Assembly (NCBI GenBank): GCA_964639275.1
Contig: CAZXCQ010000078.1
Location: 1-22,569 of the forward strand
Length of the DNA: 22,569 nucleotides
Direction of reading: 5' to 3'
Origin: CAZXCQ01 sp964639275
GTDB taxonomy: Bacteria; Desulfobacterota; DSM-4660; Desulfatiglandales; Desulfatiglandaceae
Shown here: piece after piece, positions 14,973-22,427 of the stretch
Position numbering within the stretch: the stretch's first letter is position 1
Layout: each line of letters starts with the position of its first letter
Position numbers and translations under genes: made by a program
Notes under the pieces: generated by a model
Seen by the model: the letters and a program-made list of their open reading frames with translations, nothing else
Told to the model about the DNA's origin: nothing
The model's database searches: none

Positions 14973-15018
14973 AAAAAATATGGCAGGTGGACCGCCATGA
15001 TGGCCCTGCCTGCCATAT
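14973..15018 (-). terminator. Intrinsic-terminator-like hairpin between oah and dch
   Basis: On the minus strand, ATATGGCAGG (15018-15009) pairs perfectly with CCTGCCATAT (14987-14978) over 10 bp. The 21-base loop contains its own small hairpin (GCCA/TGGC, 14994-14997 with 15001-15004). A run of T follows at once (14977-14973, continuing the TAT of the stem). This is the layout of a Rho-independent terminator, placed downstream of oah and upstream of dch. It could stop most transcripts, leak, or protect the upstream mRNA end. Confidence 0.6.
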
Positions 15019-15044
15019 GGATAAGATCCCTGTTTGACGATCGA

Positions 15045-16181
15045 CTATTCCTGCGGTTTCGCAAGCACTTCAGCAAACATCTCCATATCCCAGGTCTTGC
15101 ACTGGGCAATGTTCTGCCGGAATTTGATAAAGTCAATGGTGTCCTGGCCGGTGATCTTCTTGGTATTAAAGGCACCAAAACCCAGGAACGCCTCACCACC
15201 CATATTGGCGGCCAGCCAGTGTCTGTTGGCGTTTTTCATGACATCCCAGAAGAACTTCTTTTTTTGACGGATGCTGTCGATGGACTTGATCAGACACCCC
15301 GGAAAGAGGTTTGCAAAGGTCCAGATGATCCGGTCCACCTCTTTGTCCAGGAGCTCGAAGTCGGCGTTGGGCTGATGTTCCTTGACAAAGGCGCGCGCCT
15401 CTTTGCCCTCGGCCCCTGTCTTAAACTCGCCGTAGACGATTTCCCCGTCTTCCACATATTTATCGGTTATGACCATGGGGTTTCTGACCCATTTCCCGTC
15501 CACCTTTAACACCGGGATGACCTTGCTGATCAGGGTCTTTACCTTCATCTTATAGGCAGACCACATCTCGCACGAGATGCAGTTCCACATGGCATCCTCA
15601 ATGCCCAGAAACCAGGGCAAGAAGTCAGATGAGCCGCCGTCCGGTGCCGAACCGTGTCGTGGGCCTGCCTGACCAAAGATGGCCAGATCCGATGCAATGG
15701 CGAGGTCACAGGCCATACCGATTTCTTGACCGCCGGCAATTCTCATCCCGTTTACACGGCAGATGGTCGGCTTTTTGCACATGAGGATCGAATCCACCAT
15801 GTGGTTAAAGAGTTCCATATACTGCCCATATTCGTCCGATCTGAGGCTATAAAACTCACTGTATTCCTTGGTATTGCCCCCGGTGCAAAAGGCATAGCGA
15901 CCAGTGCCGGTAAAGACCACGGCCACCACGCTTCGGTCCAGCGACGCGTTCTCAAATCCGGCGATTACACCTTTGACCATCTCTGTGGTGTATGAGTTGT
16001 ATTGTTTGGGGTTGTTTAATCGAACCCAGGAAACGAAAAGCCCCTCCACCACGTTCCCCTCCGGGTCCTTGAGGGGTCGCTTTTCATAGACTACGGATGG
16101 GGCTTCTGTGCCCCAGTGAACGTCGGTGTGTTGCAGATGGTCTTTGATTTCATTGTCTCTTGGCATCCATTCTAAGGCCAT
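15045..16181 (-). CDS. oah: 6-oxocyclohex-1-ene-1-carbonyl-CoA hydrolase (ring-opening)
   Basis: Opens the ring of 6-oxocyclohex-1-ene-1-carbonyl-CoA by adding two waters, giving 3-hydroxypimelyl-CoA. This enzyme (Oah, called BamA in obligate anaerobes) is a common marker for anaerobic aromatic degraders. The 378 residues match its usual 375-382. The crotonase core shows RYAFCTGGNTKEYSEFY, NGMRIAGGQEIGMACDLA and GQAGPRHGSAPDGGSSDFL, the last being highly diagnostic, and the C-terminal part is longer than in ordinary enoyl-CoA hydratases. AAGGAGG lies 7 bases before the ATG. It follows had by 69 bases and precedes dch by 96, with a terminator-like hairpin in that gap. This is one of the firmest assignments in the window. 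Confidence 0.97.
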   Translation of the reverse strand: MALEWMPRDNEIKDHLQHTDVHWGTEAPSVVYEKRPLKDPEGNVVEGLFVSWVRLNNPKQYNSYTTEMVKGVIAGFENASLDRSVVAVVFTGTGRYAFCTGGNTKEYSEFYSLRSDEYGQYMELFNHMVDSILMCKKPTICRVNGMRIAGGQEIGMACDLAIASDLAIFGQAGPRHGSAPDGGSSDFLPWFLGIEDAMWNCISCEMWSAYKMKVKTLISKVIPVLKVDGKWVRNPMVITDKYVEDGEIVYGEFKTGAEGKEARAFVKEHQPNADFELLDKEVDRIIWTFANLFPGCLIKSIDSIRQKKKFFWDVMKNANRHWLAANMGGEAFLGFGAFNTKKITGQDTIDFIKFRQNIAQCKTWDMEMFAEVLAKPQE

Positions 16182-16250
16182 GGTTCTTCCTCCTTCAAAT
16201 GTCGATTAAGGTTTCTTCAGTCTCTCTTGTTTCTCATCAGCGGGGTGATG

Positions 16251-17357
16251 CTAGAAATCAGGGGTCAGCACGATCCTCCTGGCCGGGGACCCCACCTTGT
16301 GGACCTCGTCAAAGGTCTCGACAATGCTGCTCATGGGACGCATCTCAACAAAGGGTCTAATATCGATCTTCCCGTTGAGAACCATATCCATTACGATCGG
16401 ATAGTATTCGGGAAGACATCCCCAGCTCCCCAAGATCTCCGCATCAAAGGCCATCAGACGACCTATTGCATATTCGGTCTTTGCGAGGCCAAATCCCACC
16501 ACCACGAGTTTTCCGGTGAAGCCGAGCAAGGTCAGGGCGATCTCCTGGCCAGCCTTTACTCCTGTTACCTCGAAGATCTTCCACCCCGAGTTTGGCAGGC
16601 CTTTTTCCTTGCATATCCCCCTGAATTCCTGTGAAATCGCCTTTGCATCCTTATCAGTGGAATTGATAACAAGATCGGCGCCGTATTTTAGAGACCTCTC
16701 GAGCTTTTCTTTGTTGCGTGCTATTCCGATCACGGTCTTTGCGCCAAGGGCGTTGGCAACCTGCCCCATGTACTGACCCACACCGCCTGTGATCCCTATG
16801 ACAATTACATTGTCTCCGGGCTGCAAATCTGCTCTCTTGGCTGCCTGATAGGGTGTGGTAGCAGCGTCAGCGACGACGGCGAGGTGTGAGAGGGGGAGGT
16901 CTCCCCGGTCCTTGACTTCGCACAGGTCGATGCTCGGCACCGGAATATGGCTTGAAAAACCCCCGTATGGGCCCAGGCTGTTGCCGGGCATCTTCTGCGC
17001 GAGACACCTGTTTCCTCGACCGGTCTTGCATAGTATGCACTTGCGACAGGGCATGACGGCGGGGATAATAACCGCCTTGCCAATCCATTCCTTATCCCCG
17101 GCCACCACCTCTCCGGAGATCTCGTGACCCAGTGTCAGGGGCGGCTTGGAAACCGTTGGGACCCCATCGTAGAAATATCCCAGGTCTGTATGGCAAACGC
17201 CACAGCCCGCAACCTCCACGAGGACCTCACCAGGCTGCAACTGCGGGACAGGTATTTCTGTCCGTTCGATCTTGCCCGGTGTGACCTCTCCGGTTTCGCG
17301 GTTACGGGAGGTCGGTTGAACCATCTGCCAAGTCAGAATCTTTTCCGGTACTCCCAT
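16251..17357 (-). CDS. had: 6-hydroxycyclohex-1-ene-1-carbonyl-CoA dehydrogenase
   Basis: Zinc-dependent medium-chain alcohol dehydrogenase that oxidises 6-hydroxycyclohex-1-ene-1-carbonyl-CoA to the 6-oxo compound with NAD+. The 368 residues contain the catalytic zinc site C55-H56 in GVCHTD and H78-E79 in GHE. The structural zinc cysteines are C104, C107, C110 and C118. The nucleotide-binding turn is GITGGVG (188-194). PGNSLGPYGGFSSHIPVP and the TWQMVQP start fit the Had (BamQ) subgroup. AAGGAGGG precedes the ATG closely. It lies between the SDR gene and oah; the oah-had pairing makes the specific substrate likely, since the family alone would only say alcohol dehydrogenase. Confidence 0.93.
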   Translation of the reverse strand: MGVPEKILTWQMVQPTSRNRETGEVTPGKIERTEIPVPQLQPGEVLVEVAGCGVCHTDLGYFYDGVPTVSKPPLTLGHEISGEVVAGDKEWIGKAVIIPAVMPCRKCILCKTGRGNRCLAQKMPGNSLGPYGGFSSHIPVPSIDLCEVKDRGDLPLSHLAVVADAATTPYQAAKRADLQPGDNVIVIGITGGVGQYMGQVANALGAKTVIGIARNKEKLERSLKYGADLVINSTDKDAKAISQEFRGICKEKGLPNSGWKIFEVTGVKAGQEIALTLLGFTGKLVVVGFGLAKTEYAIGRLMAFDAEILGSWGCLPEYYPIVMDMVLNGKIDIRPFVEMRPMSSIVETFDEVHKVGSPARRIVLTPDF

Positions 17358-17381
17358 TTTGTCCCTCCTTTCTCTTAGGTG

Positions 17382-17436
17382 AATAGTTGACTCGTCAAAT
17401 GGTCGAGTAGTCTGATAATTCTACCACTCAACTATT
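17382..17436. repeat. Inverted repeat between the SDR and had genes
   Basis: AATAGTTGA at 17382-17390 and TCAACTATT at 17428-17436 are perfect inverted 9-mers, 37 bases apart. A smaller pair, ACTCG (17390-17394) and CGAGT (17404-17408), lies inside. There is no T-run after it on the minus strand, so it is not a typical terminator. It sits 24 bases upstream of had and could be an mRNA structure, a binding site or decayed repeat DNA. Confidence 0.5.
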
Positions 17437-17462
17437 TGACTATTTTAGCTTTTATCCGTCCT

Positions 17463-18215
17463 CTAGATCATCCCGTACCCTCCGTCTACACAGAGGAGTT
17501 GTCCAGTGATATAATTGCTTTCGTCCGAGGCCAAAAACACAAAGGCCGGAGATATATCCTCCGGTTCAGCAAAACGCCTGAGAAGGATCCTGTTCATATA
17601 GATCTCTCTGAGTTTCTCATCGGATCGTATTTTCTCTGTCATATCGGTTGCCACAATCCCCAGGGATATTACATTGACGCAGATATTATAGCGGGCAAGC
17701 TCCCTTGCAATGGATTTGGTCATACTCAGGATGCCACCCTTGGCTGCGCTATAATTGACCTGGCCGACAGTTCCCACAAGCCCGGCCACAGACATGACGT
17801 TGATGATCTTTCCGCCCTTCTGCTCCTTCATATGGATCGCGGCGGCCTGTGAACAGAGAAAGGCCCCTTTTAGATGGATGTCAACGACCTGGTCCCAGTC
17901 CTCTTCGGTCATCTTGATCATCATGGCAGGGCGAGTAAATCCGGCATTGTTGACCAGGATGTCCAGCCTCCCGAATGTCTCAACAGCGGCTGAAACCAGA
18001 TCCCCGACATCAGATTTTCTGGCAACATCGGCCTTTACGGAAATCGCCTTGCTCCCCATGGCTCGTATCTGATCAACCACCTCACTGGCCGCCTTTTCGT
18101 TGGAGGTGTAGTTGATAACGACCGCTGCCCCCTCCTTTGCAAACCCCAGGGCAACGGCCCGGCCGACGCCCCGGCTACTTCCCGTTACCAGGGCAATTTT
18201 ATCTTTTAATCTCAT
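17463..18215 (-). CDS. Short-chain dehydrogenase/reductase (FabG-like), possible 3-hydroxyacyl-CoA dehydrogenase
   Basis: NAD(P)-dependent oxidoreductase of the classical SDR family, 250 residues. The cofactor motif TGSSRGVG is at 11-18, NNAG at 89-92, and the catalytic S142, Y155 and K159 (YSAAK) are present. The usual Asn of the tetrad is H114 in DIHLKG, a variant seen in other SDRs. The ATG at 18215 has GAAAGG 8 bases upstream; an in-frame start at 18257 would add 14 residues unlike the family and lacks such a site. It is the first gene of the minus-strand aromatic cluster and has the repeat-bearing promoter before it. 3-hydroxypimelyl-CoA, the product of Oah, is a sensible substrate, but FabG-like sequences do not reveal their substrate and fatty acid synthesis is not excluded. 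Confidence 0.85.
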   Translation of the reverse strand: MRLKDKIALVTGSSRGVGRAVALGFAKEGAAVVINYTSNEKAASEVVDQIRAMGSKAISVKADVARKSDVGDLVSAAVETFGRLDILVNNAGFTRPAMMIKMTEEDWDQVVDIHLKGAFLCSQAAAIHMKEQKGGKIINVMSVAGLVGTVGQVNYSAAKGGILSMTKSIARELARYNICVNVISLGIVATDMTEKIRSDEKLREIYMNRILLRRFAEPEDISPAFVFLASDESNYITGQLLCVDGGYGMI

Positions 18216-18276
18216 AGGCTTAACCTTTCGATAGAGTGTCTGAAAAGCAAGTTTCACCCTTCGGGTATGATTGAAT

Positions 18277-18309
18277 TATAATTACATTATAGTTACAATA
18301 TAGTTACAG
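18277..18309. promoter_or_regulatory. Three tandem 11-bp repeats (possible operator)
   Basis: TATAATTACAT (18277-18287), TATAGTTACAA (18288-18298) and TATAGTTACAG (18299-18309) are head-to-tail copies of one 11-mer. The period is about one helical turn, so a protein would contact the same DNA face each time. They cover the predicted -10 and spacer of the promoter in front of the SDR-had-oah genes. No regulator gene is adjacent in the window. Confidence 0.6.
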
Positions 18310-18314
18310 GACAA
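18286..18314 (-). promoter_or_regulatory. Predicted sigma-70 promoter for the SDR-had-oah(-dch) run
   Basis: On the minus strand, TTGTCC (18314-18309) is followed after 17 bases by a perfect TATAAT (18291-18286). The predicted start is near 18279, about 64 bases before the SDR ATG. The 18216-18517 gap holds this promoter, the tandem repeats over it, and the likely promoter of rlpA on the other strand; 18315-18459 shows nothing I can name. Confidence 0.5.
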
Positions 18315-18459
18315 AGCTAAAAAAAGTTTGTTTTCATGTCAAGCAAAATCGGAGATTTCAGAGGGGCGTTTTCTGTCGCACCTGATCGGGATCGGATAAG
18401 GGCCAGAGGCACCCCCAGAAACGGAATCGGGTTGATTTAAGAGATCTTCTTCTTTAAAA

Positions 18460-18492
18460 TTGACAAAGAGATTCTGGTATGATCGGTATAAA
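18460..18492 (+). promoter_or_regulatory. Weak candidate promoter for rlpA
   Basis: A perfect TTGACA at 18460-18465 is followed by TATAAA at 18487-18492 (21-base spacer) or GGTATA at 18485-18490 (19-base spacer). Both spacers are long. If real, transcription begins near 18499, which would exclude the upstream ATG at 18479 as the rlpA start. Confidence 0.3.
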
Positions 18493-18517
18493 CCCTCGTG
18501 ATTCCTCATGGCTGAAG

Positions 18518-19303
18518 ATGAAGAGGTTCCTGATCCTAGCCCTGTTTGTCTTGTTATGCCTGTCTGCATGCGCAAGGGAGATACACTATCTCAAGCCCAC
18601 ACCAGCGCCTCCCAGGAAACTGATTGTCATTCCCAGAGACTACAAGGACCCCACTCTGAGACCCTACGTGGTCAATGGGGTGCGATATTATCCCATACCC
18701 GAATCAGAGGGCTTTGTTCAGCTGGGCAGGGCCTCCTGGTATGGCCGTGAGTTCCATGGACGGCCCACTGCAAGCGGTGAGTTGTTTGACATGTACAAGA
18801 AGAGCGCTGCCCATAAGACCCTGCCCCTGGGCACCTATGTCAAGGTCCTGAACCTTGACAACAAGAAGGAGGGCATCGTCAAGATAACCGACCGGGGCCC
18901 TTTTGTGAAGGGGCGGATCATCGATTTGTCTTATGCGGCTGCAAAGGAAATCGGCCTGGTTGGTCCAGGGGTTTCAAGAGTGAAGATAGTGGCGCTCGGA
19001 AGGGAGGTCGGAAGGCTAAAATCACCACTGGGGACAGAACCCGTAGTGGAAATCAGAGATCTCGATCAAGGGGAATTTACTGTCCAGATAGGGGCATTTA
19101 CCAACAAGAAAAATGCCCTTATGCTGGGTGATCGTCTAAAGGTAATTTTTTCCTACGTGGAAGTTGCCGTCTTTGAAGACGGTGACAAGGGGGTTATTTA
19201 CAGGGTGAGGGTTTCACGATCACAGAGCCTGGATAAGGCCAGTAAGATCCAAAAGAGATTGGAAGATATGGGTTTTGAAGGGGCCTTTGTGGTTAGTCTT
19301 TAG
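18518..19303 (+). CDS. rlpA: RlpA-like lipoprotein, septal lytic transglycosylase with SPOR domain
   Basis: Outer-membrane lipoprotein that cleaves glycan strands lacking stem peptides during daughter-cell separation. From the ATG at 18518 the 261 residues begin with a lipoprotein signal (MKRF, hydrophobic core, LSAC lipobox with C18). The double-psi barrel domain (about 70-150) has GRASWYGREFHG, TASGE with E88, AAHKTLPLGT with H99, and ITDRGPF with D125, the residues conserved in active RlpA. A SPOR peptidoglycan-binding domain fills about 185-261 (FTVQIGAFTNKKNA). An in-frame ATG at 18479 would put 13 extra residues ahead of the signal peptide; neither start has a strong ribosome site, so the start is uncertain. 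The stop overlaps the convergent ihfA stop by 11 bases. Confidence 0.9.
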   Translation: MKRFLILALFVLLCLSACAREIHYLKPTPAPPRKLIVIPRDYKDPTLRPYVVNGVRYYPIPESEGFVQLGRASWYGREFHGRPTASGELFDMYKKSAAHKTLPLGTYVKVLNLDNKKEGIVKITDRGPFVKGRIIDLSYAAAKEIGLVGPGVSRVKIVALGREVGRLKSPLGTEPVVEIRDLDQGEFTVQIGAFTNKKNALMLGDRLKVIFSYVEVAVFEDGDKGVIYRVRVSRSQSLDKASKIQKRLEDMGFEGAFVVSL

Positions 19304-19586
19304 AGCCTTGGTTTATCTTGTTTCTGAGAACCCCGGAGGTCTTAAAGACAACAACCCTTCTTGCCCTTAAGCGGAGGTCTTCGGTGGTCTGAGGGTTTCT
19401 TCCCCTCCTCTCTGACTTCTTCTTCACCACGAACTTACCAAACCCACTGATCAAGAGATCTTCTCCGCTGTTGAGGGTCTGCTTTATGATCTCAAAGAGT
19501 TTTTCCACAATAACCCGGGATTGGCTCTTGCTAAGCCCAACCTGGTGGTAAATACTATCAATGATCCGTTCCTTGGTCAGGGCCAC
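19293..19586 (-). CDS. ihfA: Integration host factor alpha subunit (HU/IHF family)
   Basis: DNA-bending protein of 97 residues. The family pattern is clear: ALTKERIIDSIY at the start, LLISGFGKFVVKKK, then the beta arm RGRNPQT, whose proline inserts into the minor groove. LRARRVVVFKTSGVLR closes the domain. The length and ISGFGKF favour IHF alpha over HU. The start is a GTG at 19586, because GAGGAGGAG lies 6 bases upstream and homologues begin MALTK. A longer frame from 19622 would translate that ribosome site as a run of Glu. It follows coaD by 93 bases with the same orientation and converges with rlpA. A subunit of a heterodimer; the beta gene is not here. Confidence 0.9.
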   Translation of the reverse strand: MALTKERIIDSIYHQVGLSKSQSRVIVEKLFEIIKQTLNSGEDLLISGFGKFVVKKKSERRGRNPQTTEDLRLRARRVVVFKTSGVLRNKINQGSKD

Positions 19587-19679
19587 CTTATACTCCTCCT
19601 CCTCACAGGCTATGTTGACCAAAATACCACACGGGTCAAATTTTTCCAGTAGGGAATATGGATTATGCTAATAGAGGTG

Positions 19680-20177
19680 TCAAGTTTTTTTTGGCTGGGG
19701 GAATTTTTCTTTCAATTTCTGGCTCACGATATTGGGCACAAGACCGCGGATGTCGCCGCCAAAACTTGCTGCCTCCTTGATGATGGTGGAACTGGTATAA
19801 AACCACTTATAGTCTGTCATCAGGAAAAGGGACTGGATGTCCCTGTTTAGTTTTCGGTTCATGAGGGCCATCTGGAACTCATATTCAAAATCAGAAAGCG
19901 CCCTCAGGCCTCTCAGAATGACATTTGAGTTCTTCTTGACTGCATAATCCACCAGCAATCCATCAAAGGTGTCAACCTCAACATCTGCTTCGTCCTTGAC
20001 CGCCTCTCTTATCATCATGATCCTCTCGTCAATGGAAAAGAGGGGGCGTTTCTGGGGATTGTTCAGGATGGCGATAATCAGTTTGTCAAATATCTGCAAG
20101 CCCCGTTTTACAATACTTAAATGCCCGTTTGTTATCGGGTCAAAAAAACCTGGATAAATAGCTATCTTCTTGCCCAT
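19680..20177 (-). CDS. coaD: Phosphopantetheine adenylyltransferase
   Basis: Fourth step of coenzyme A synthesis: 4'-phosphopantetheine + ATP gives dephospho-CoA. The 165 residues match the family (about 160). The nucleotidyltransferase motif is YPGFFDPITNGH (8-19), with the T/HxGH-type signature TNGH. RPLFSIDER, FDGLLVDYA and ILRGLRALSDFEYEFQMA are typical CoaD segments, and SSTIIKE replaces the usual ISSTLVKE. The ATG overlaps the rsmD stop by one base (TAATG), so translation is coupled, and rsmD-coaD is a common bacterial pairing. The product supplies the CoA on which the aromatic and methylmalonyl pathways of this window depend, but the linkage is probably coincidental. Confidence 0.97.
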   Translation of the reverse strand: MGKKIAIYPGFFDPITNGHLSIVKRGLQIFDKLIIAILNNPQKRPLFSIDERIMMIREAVKDEADVEVDTFDGLLVDYAVKKNSNVILRGLRALSDFEYEFQMALMNRKLNRDIQSLFLMTDYKWFYTSSTIIKEAASFGGDIRGLVPNIVSQKLKEKFPQPKKT

Positions 20178-20737
20178 TATCTTACCCCGTGTGCGTATAT
20201 GGTTATCCTTGTCCCCCCGTAATACCGGGTGTCGACCATTTCAAGATTTCCTAGAGAGACCGGAAACTCTTCACTCTTGGCTGATTCCGCGACCACCAGT
20301 GCCCTGGAGGAGAGAAGGGCCCCGGTTGAGAGCTCCGCGAGCCAAAAAGAGACTAGACCCCTGCCATAGGGCGGGTCAAGGAAAACCAGTTCAAATTTCT
20401 TTTTTTGCATGGGGCTGGTTCGTGGAAATCCTTTTCTGAGGTCTCTTCTAACGATAACCCCACGGCGCTCATAGCCAAGTCGGGTCAAATTCCTTTTTAT
20501 CAGGTCAATCGAATGCCGGGAGTTGTCCACAAAAAAGGCCCACAGAGCATCCCTGCTCAGGGCCTCCAGCCCGAGACTTCCGGTTCCGGCAAACAGGTCA
20601 AGGACCTTTTGACCCGATAGGTCCTGACCAATGATGCTAAAGACCGCCTCCCTTATCAGATCAGAACTGGGCCGAATGCTTAAGCCCTTTAGAGATGCAA
20701 GGAGACGGCCCTTCATTTCCCCGCCAGTGATCCTCAT
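20177..20737 (-). CDS. rsmD: 16S rRNA (guanine(966)-N2)-methyltransferase
   Basis: Methylates G966 of 16S rRNA on the assembled 30S subunit. The 186 residues match RsmD. The N-terminal MRITGGEMKGR and IRPSSDLIREAVF are family landmarks (more often RPTSDRVREALF). The SAM-binding motif is DLFAGTGSLGLEALS (47-61) and the catalytic N6/N2 methyltransferase motif is DPPYG (121-125). Near the C-terminus, YGGTRITIY fits the family. The gene is one base overlapped with coaD and begins about 94 bases after pssA ends. The ribosome site before the ATG is weak. Confidence 0.95.
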   Translation of the reverse strand: MRITGGEMKGRLLASLKGLSIRPSSDLIREAVFSIIGQDLSGQKVLDLFAGTGSLGLEALSRDALWAFFVDNSRHSIDLIKRNLTRLGYERRGVIVRRDLRKGFPRTSPMQKKKFELVFLDPPYGRGLVSFWLAELSTGALLSSRALVVAESAKSEEFPVSLGNLEMVDTRYYGGTRITIYAHGVR

Positions 20738-20831
20738 AGCTTACCGCCGAAAGATCACTACCACCAATTTCTACGGAGGGCAACAAATAGTTTTGATGCA
20801 TTTGTTTTGTGGGGGACGGGGATCGACGGTG

Positions 20832-21617
20832 CTAATCATTTTCGGCTGGGGGGGTATCTTCCAAAAATGCCTTGGCCCTTACCCGCTTTTTTCTTAATCG
20901 ATAGAGGGTAATGATAGGTCCTGAGACAACATAAATGACCAGGATTAAGAAAAGCATGATCTTGGGCCTATAGGCGATGACTATGAGCATCAGGATAAGG
21001 CCCACCAAGACATTAAATGGTTTTTTCCCTCTCAGTTCAAATTCCTTAAAGCTCAGATAATCTATAGAACTCACCATAAGAAAGGACAGGACATAGATCG
21101 ATACAATAATCATGGTATGCCTTGATTCCATGGCCCCTTCAAACGTGGTCATAAAAAGGACCAGTGAGGCGATAAAACTTGCCGCGGCGGGTATCGGTAA
21201 CCCCTTGAAATAGTTGGGTTCAAGGCTGCTTTTTTGCACGTTGAAGCGGGCAAGCCGGAGTGCCCCGCATATGACAAACATAAAACAGGCCAGCCAGCCC
21301 AACCGGCCAAAGGGCTCCAAGGCCCATTGAAAGGCCAGGACCGCCGGAGCAACACCAAATGCCACCAGGTCCGAGAGCGAATCGTATTCACCCCCGAAAT
21401 GGCTCGTGGTGCGGGTAATCCGTGCGATCTTTCCGTCGAGGGAATCAAGGACCCAGGATATAAGAATCGCTATGGCCGCTGTTTCAAATTGCGAGTGTAT
21501 CGCGGAAATTATGGCATAAAAGCCACAGAAAAGGCTGGCCGAGGTGAACAGACTGGGCAGTACAAAGATACCCCTTTTTCCTTTTCTTCTTGGTCTTCTT
21601 CTTCGCCGTGGTTTCAT
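20832..21617 (-). CDS. pssA: CDP-diacylglycerol-serine O-phosphatidyltransferase (phosphatidylserine synthase)
   Basis: Makes phosphatidylserine from CDP-diacylglycerol and serine. The 261-residue integral membrane protein has a very basic N-terminus (MKPRRRRRPRRK) before the first membrane segment. The CDP-alcohol phosphotransferase motif is complete: D58, D61, G62, A65, R66, G75, D79 and D83, in DSLDGKIAR and then GGEYDSLSD. About seven or eight hydrophobic segments follow the motif pattern of type II PssA. The ATG overlaps the psd stop by four bases (ATGA), so the two are translationally coupled, and together they make phosphatidylethanolamine. In some relatives leuA follows; here rsmD does. 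Confidence 0.95.
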   Translation of the reverse strand: MKPRRRRRPRRKGKRGIFVLPSLFTSASLFCGFYAIISAIHSQFETAAIAILISWVLDSLDGKIARITRTTSHFGGEYDSLSDLVAFGVAPAVLAFQWALEPFGRLGWLACFMFVICGALRLARFNVQKSSLEPNYFKGLPIPAAASFIASLVLFMTTFEGAMESRHTMIIVSIYVLSFLMVSSIDYLSFKEFELRGKKPFNVLVGLILMLIVIAYRPKIMLFLILVIYVVSGPIITLYRLRKKRVRAKAFLEDTPPAEND

Positions 21618-22273
21618 GACAGGTACCCCATAATTGTTTTGCCAGCAGTTACCCTTTGATCTTTGCGGACAACGATTTGGGTGCCGTCTGGAAGATAGAC
21701 CTCCACCCTGGAGCCGAATCGTATGAGACCAAACCTCTGGCCTGCCACCACCTGGTCACCGGCCTTGACCCAGCACGCAATACGCCTCGCAATAAGACCA
21801 GCAATCTGGATAAAGACCACCTCTTGCGTGTGACTGGCATTTAGGGTAATCTTATTATTTTCATTATATTTTGAGGCCTTATCCAGATTGGCGGAAAAGA
21901 ATTTTCCCTGGTTGTAAGTGATATCTTTGATAACACTCGAAACGGGGATGCGGTTTACATGAACATTGAAGATTGTCATAAAGACGCTGACCTTGATGGC
22001 AGGCCGGCCCAGAGGATTCTTGCCATCCTCAAGGTGTCGGACTTCCAATATCTTGCCATCGGCAGGTGCCAGCACCACCTTTCCATCGACAGGGTTCTGA
22101 CGGTCGGGATCCCTGAAAAAAAATCCAACAAAGAGCGTCGCCACACCCATCAGGACCGACAAGAAAAGGATACCAAGATAGAAGAAAATAAGGGTTAAGG
22201 CGCACCCGATAAAGAGAAAGGGAAATCCCTCCCTGGCGACTGGCCATCTGTTGTTGATGCGTGAATTGTCCAT
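21614..22273 (-). CDS. psd: Phosphatidylserine decarboxylase proenzyme (short, PSD-A type)
   Basis: Decarboxylates phosphatidylserine to phosphatidylethanolamine at the inner membrane. From the ATG at 22273 the protein has 219 residues, the length of the short bacterial/archaeal class. A membrane hairpin is near 19-53. The self-cleavage site is G187-S188 in RFGSR, the short-class equivalent of LGST; S188 becomes the pyruvoyl group. D72 in PADGK and H105 in NVHVNR complete the processing triad. An upstream in-frame ATG at 22336 (with AGGA 7 bases before it) would add 21 residues, but it falls at the predicted transcription start and the extra part looks unlike psd, so 22273 is preferred. First gene of the psd-pssA run. 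Confidence 0.93.
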   Translation of the reverse strand: MDNSRINNRWPVAREGFPFLFIGCALTLIFFYLGILFLSVLMGVATLFVGFFFRDPDRQNPVDGKVVLAPADGKILEVRHLEDGKNPLGRPAIKVSVFMTIFNVHVNRIPVSSVIKDITYNQGKFFSANLDKASKYNENNKITLNASHTQEVVFIQIAGLIARRIACWVKAGDQVVAGQRFGLIRFGSRVEVYLPDGTQIVVRKDQRVTAGKTIMGYLS

Positions 22274-22342
22274 GTAAGGCGCACCACAGGTGCCCAACGA
22301 TATCCTGCCCGGACGCGGGCAAGGCCCTTTACCCATCAATGC

Positions 22343-22371
22343 ATCCTACAATTATTGACCCAATTTGTCAA
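22343..22371 (-). promoter_or_regulatory. Predicted sigma-70 promoter for psd-pssA
   Basis: On the minus strand a perfect TTGACA (22371-22366) is followed after 17 bases by TAGGAT (22348-22343). The predicted start is near 22336, giving a leader of about 63 bases before the psd ATG at 22273. The -35 lies within an inverted repeat, ATTGAC (22354-22359) and GTCAAT (22367-22372) around 7 bases, which could bind a regulator. Confidence 0.5.
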
Positions 22372-22427
22372 TGGCGTTCACGGCGCTGAACTCAACCGGC
22401 ATCTTCCAATCAATTGTTGGTAACCCT

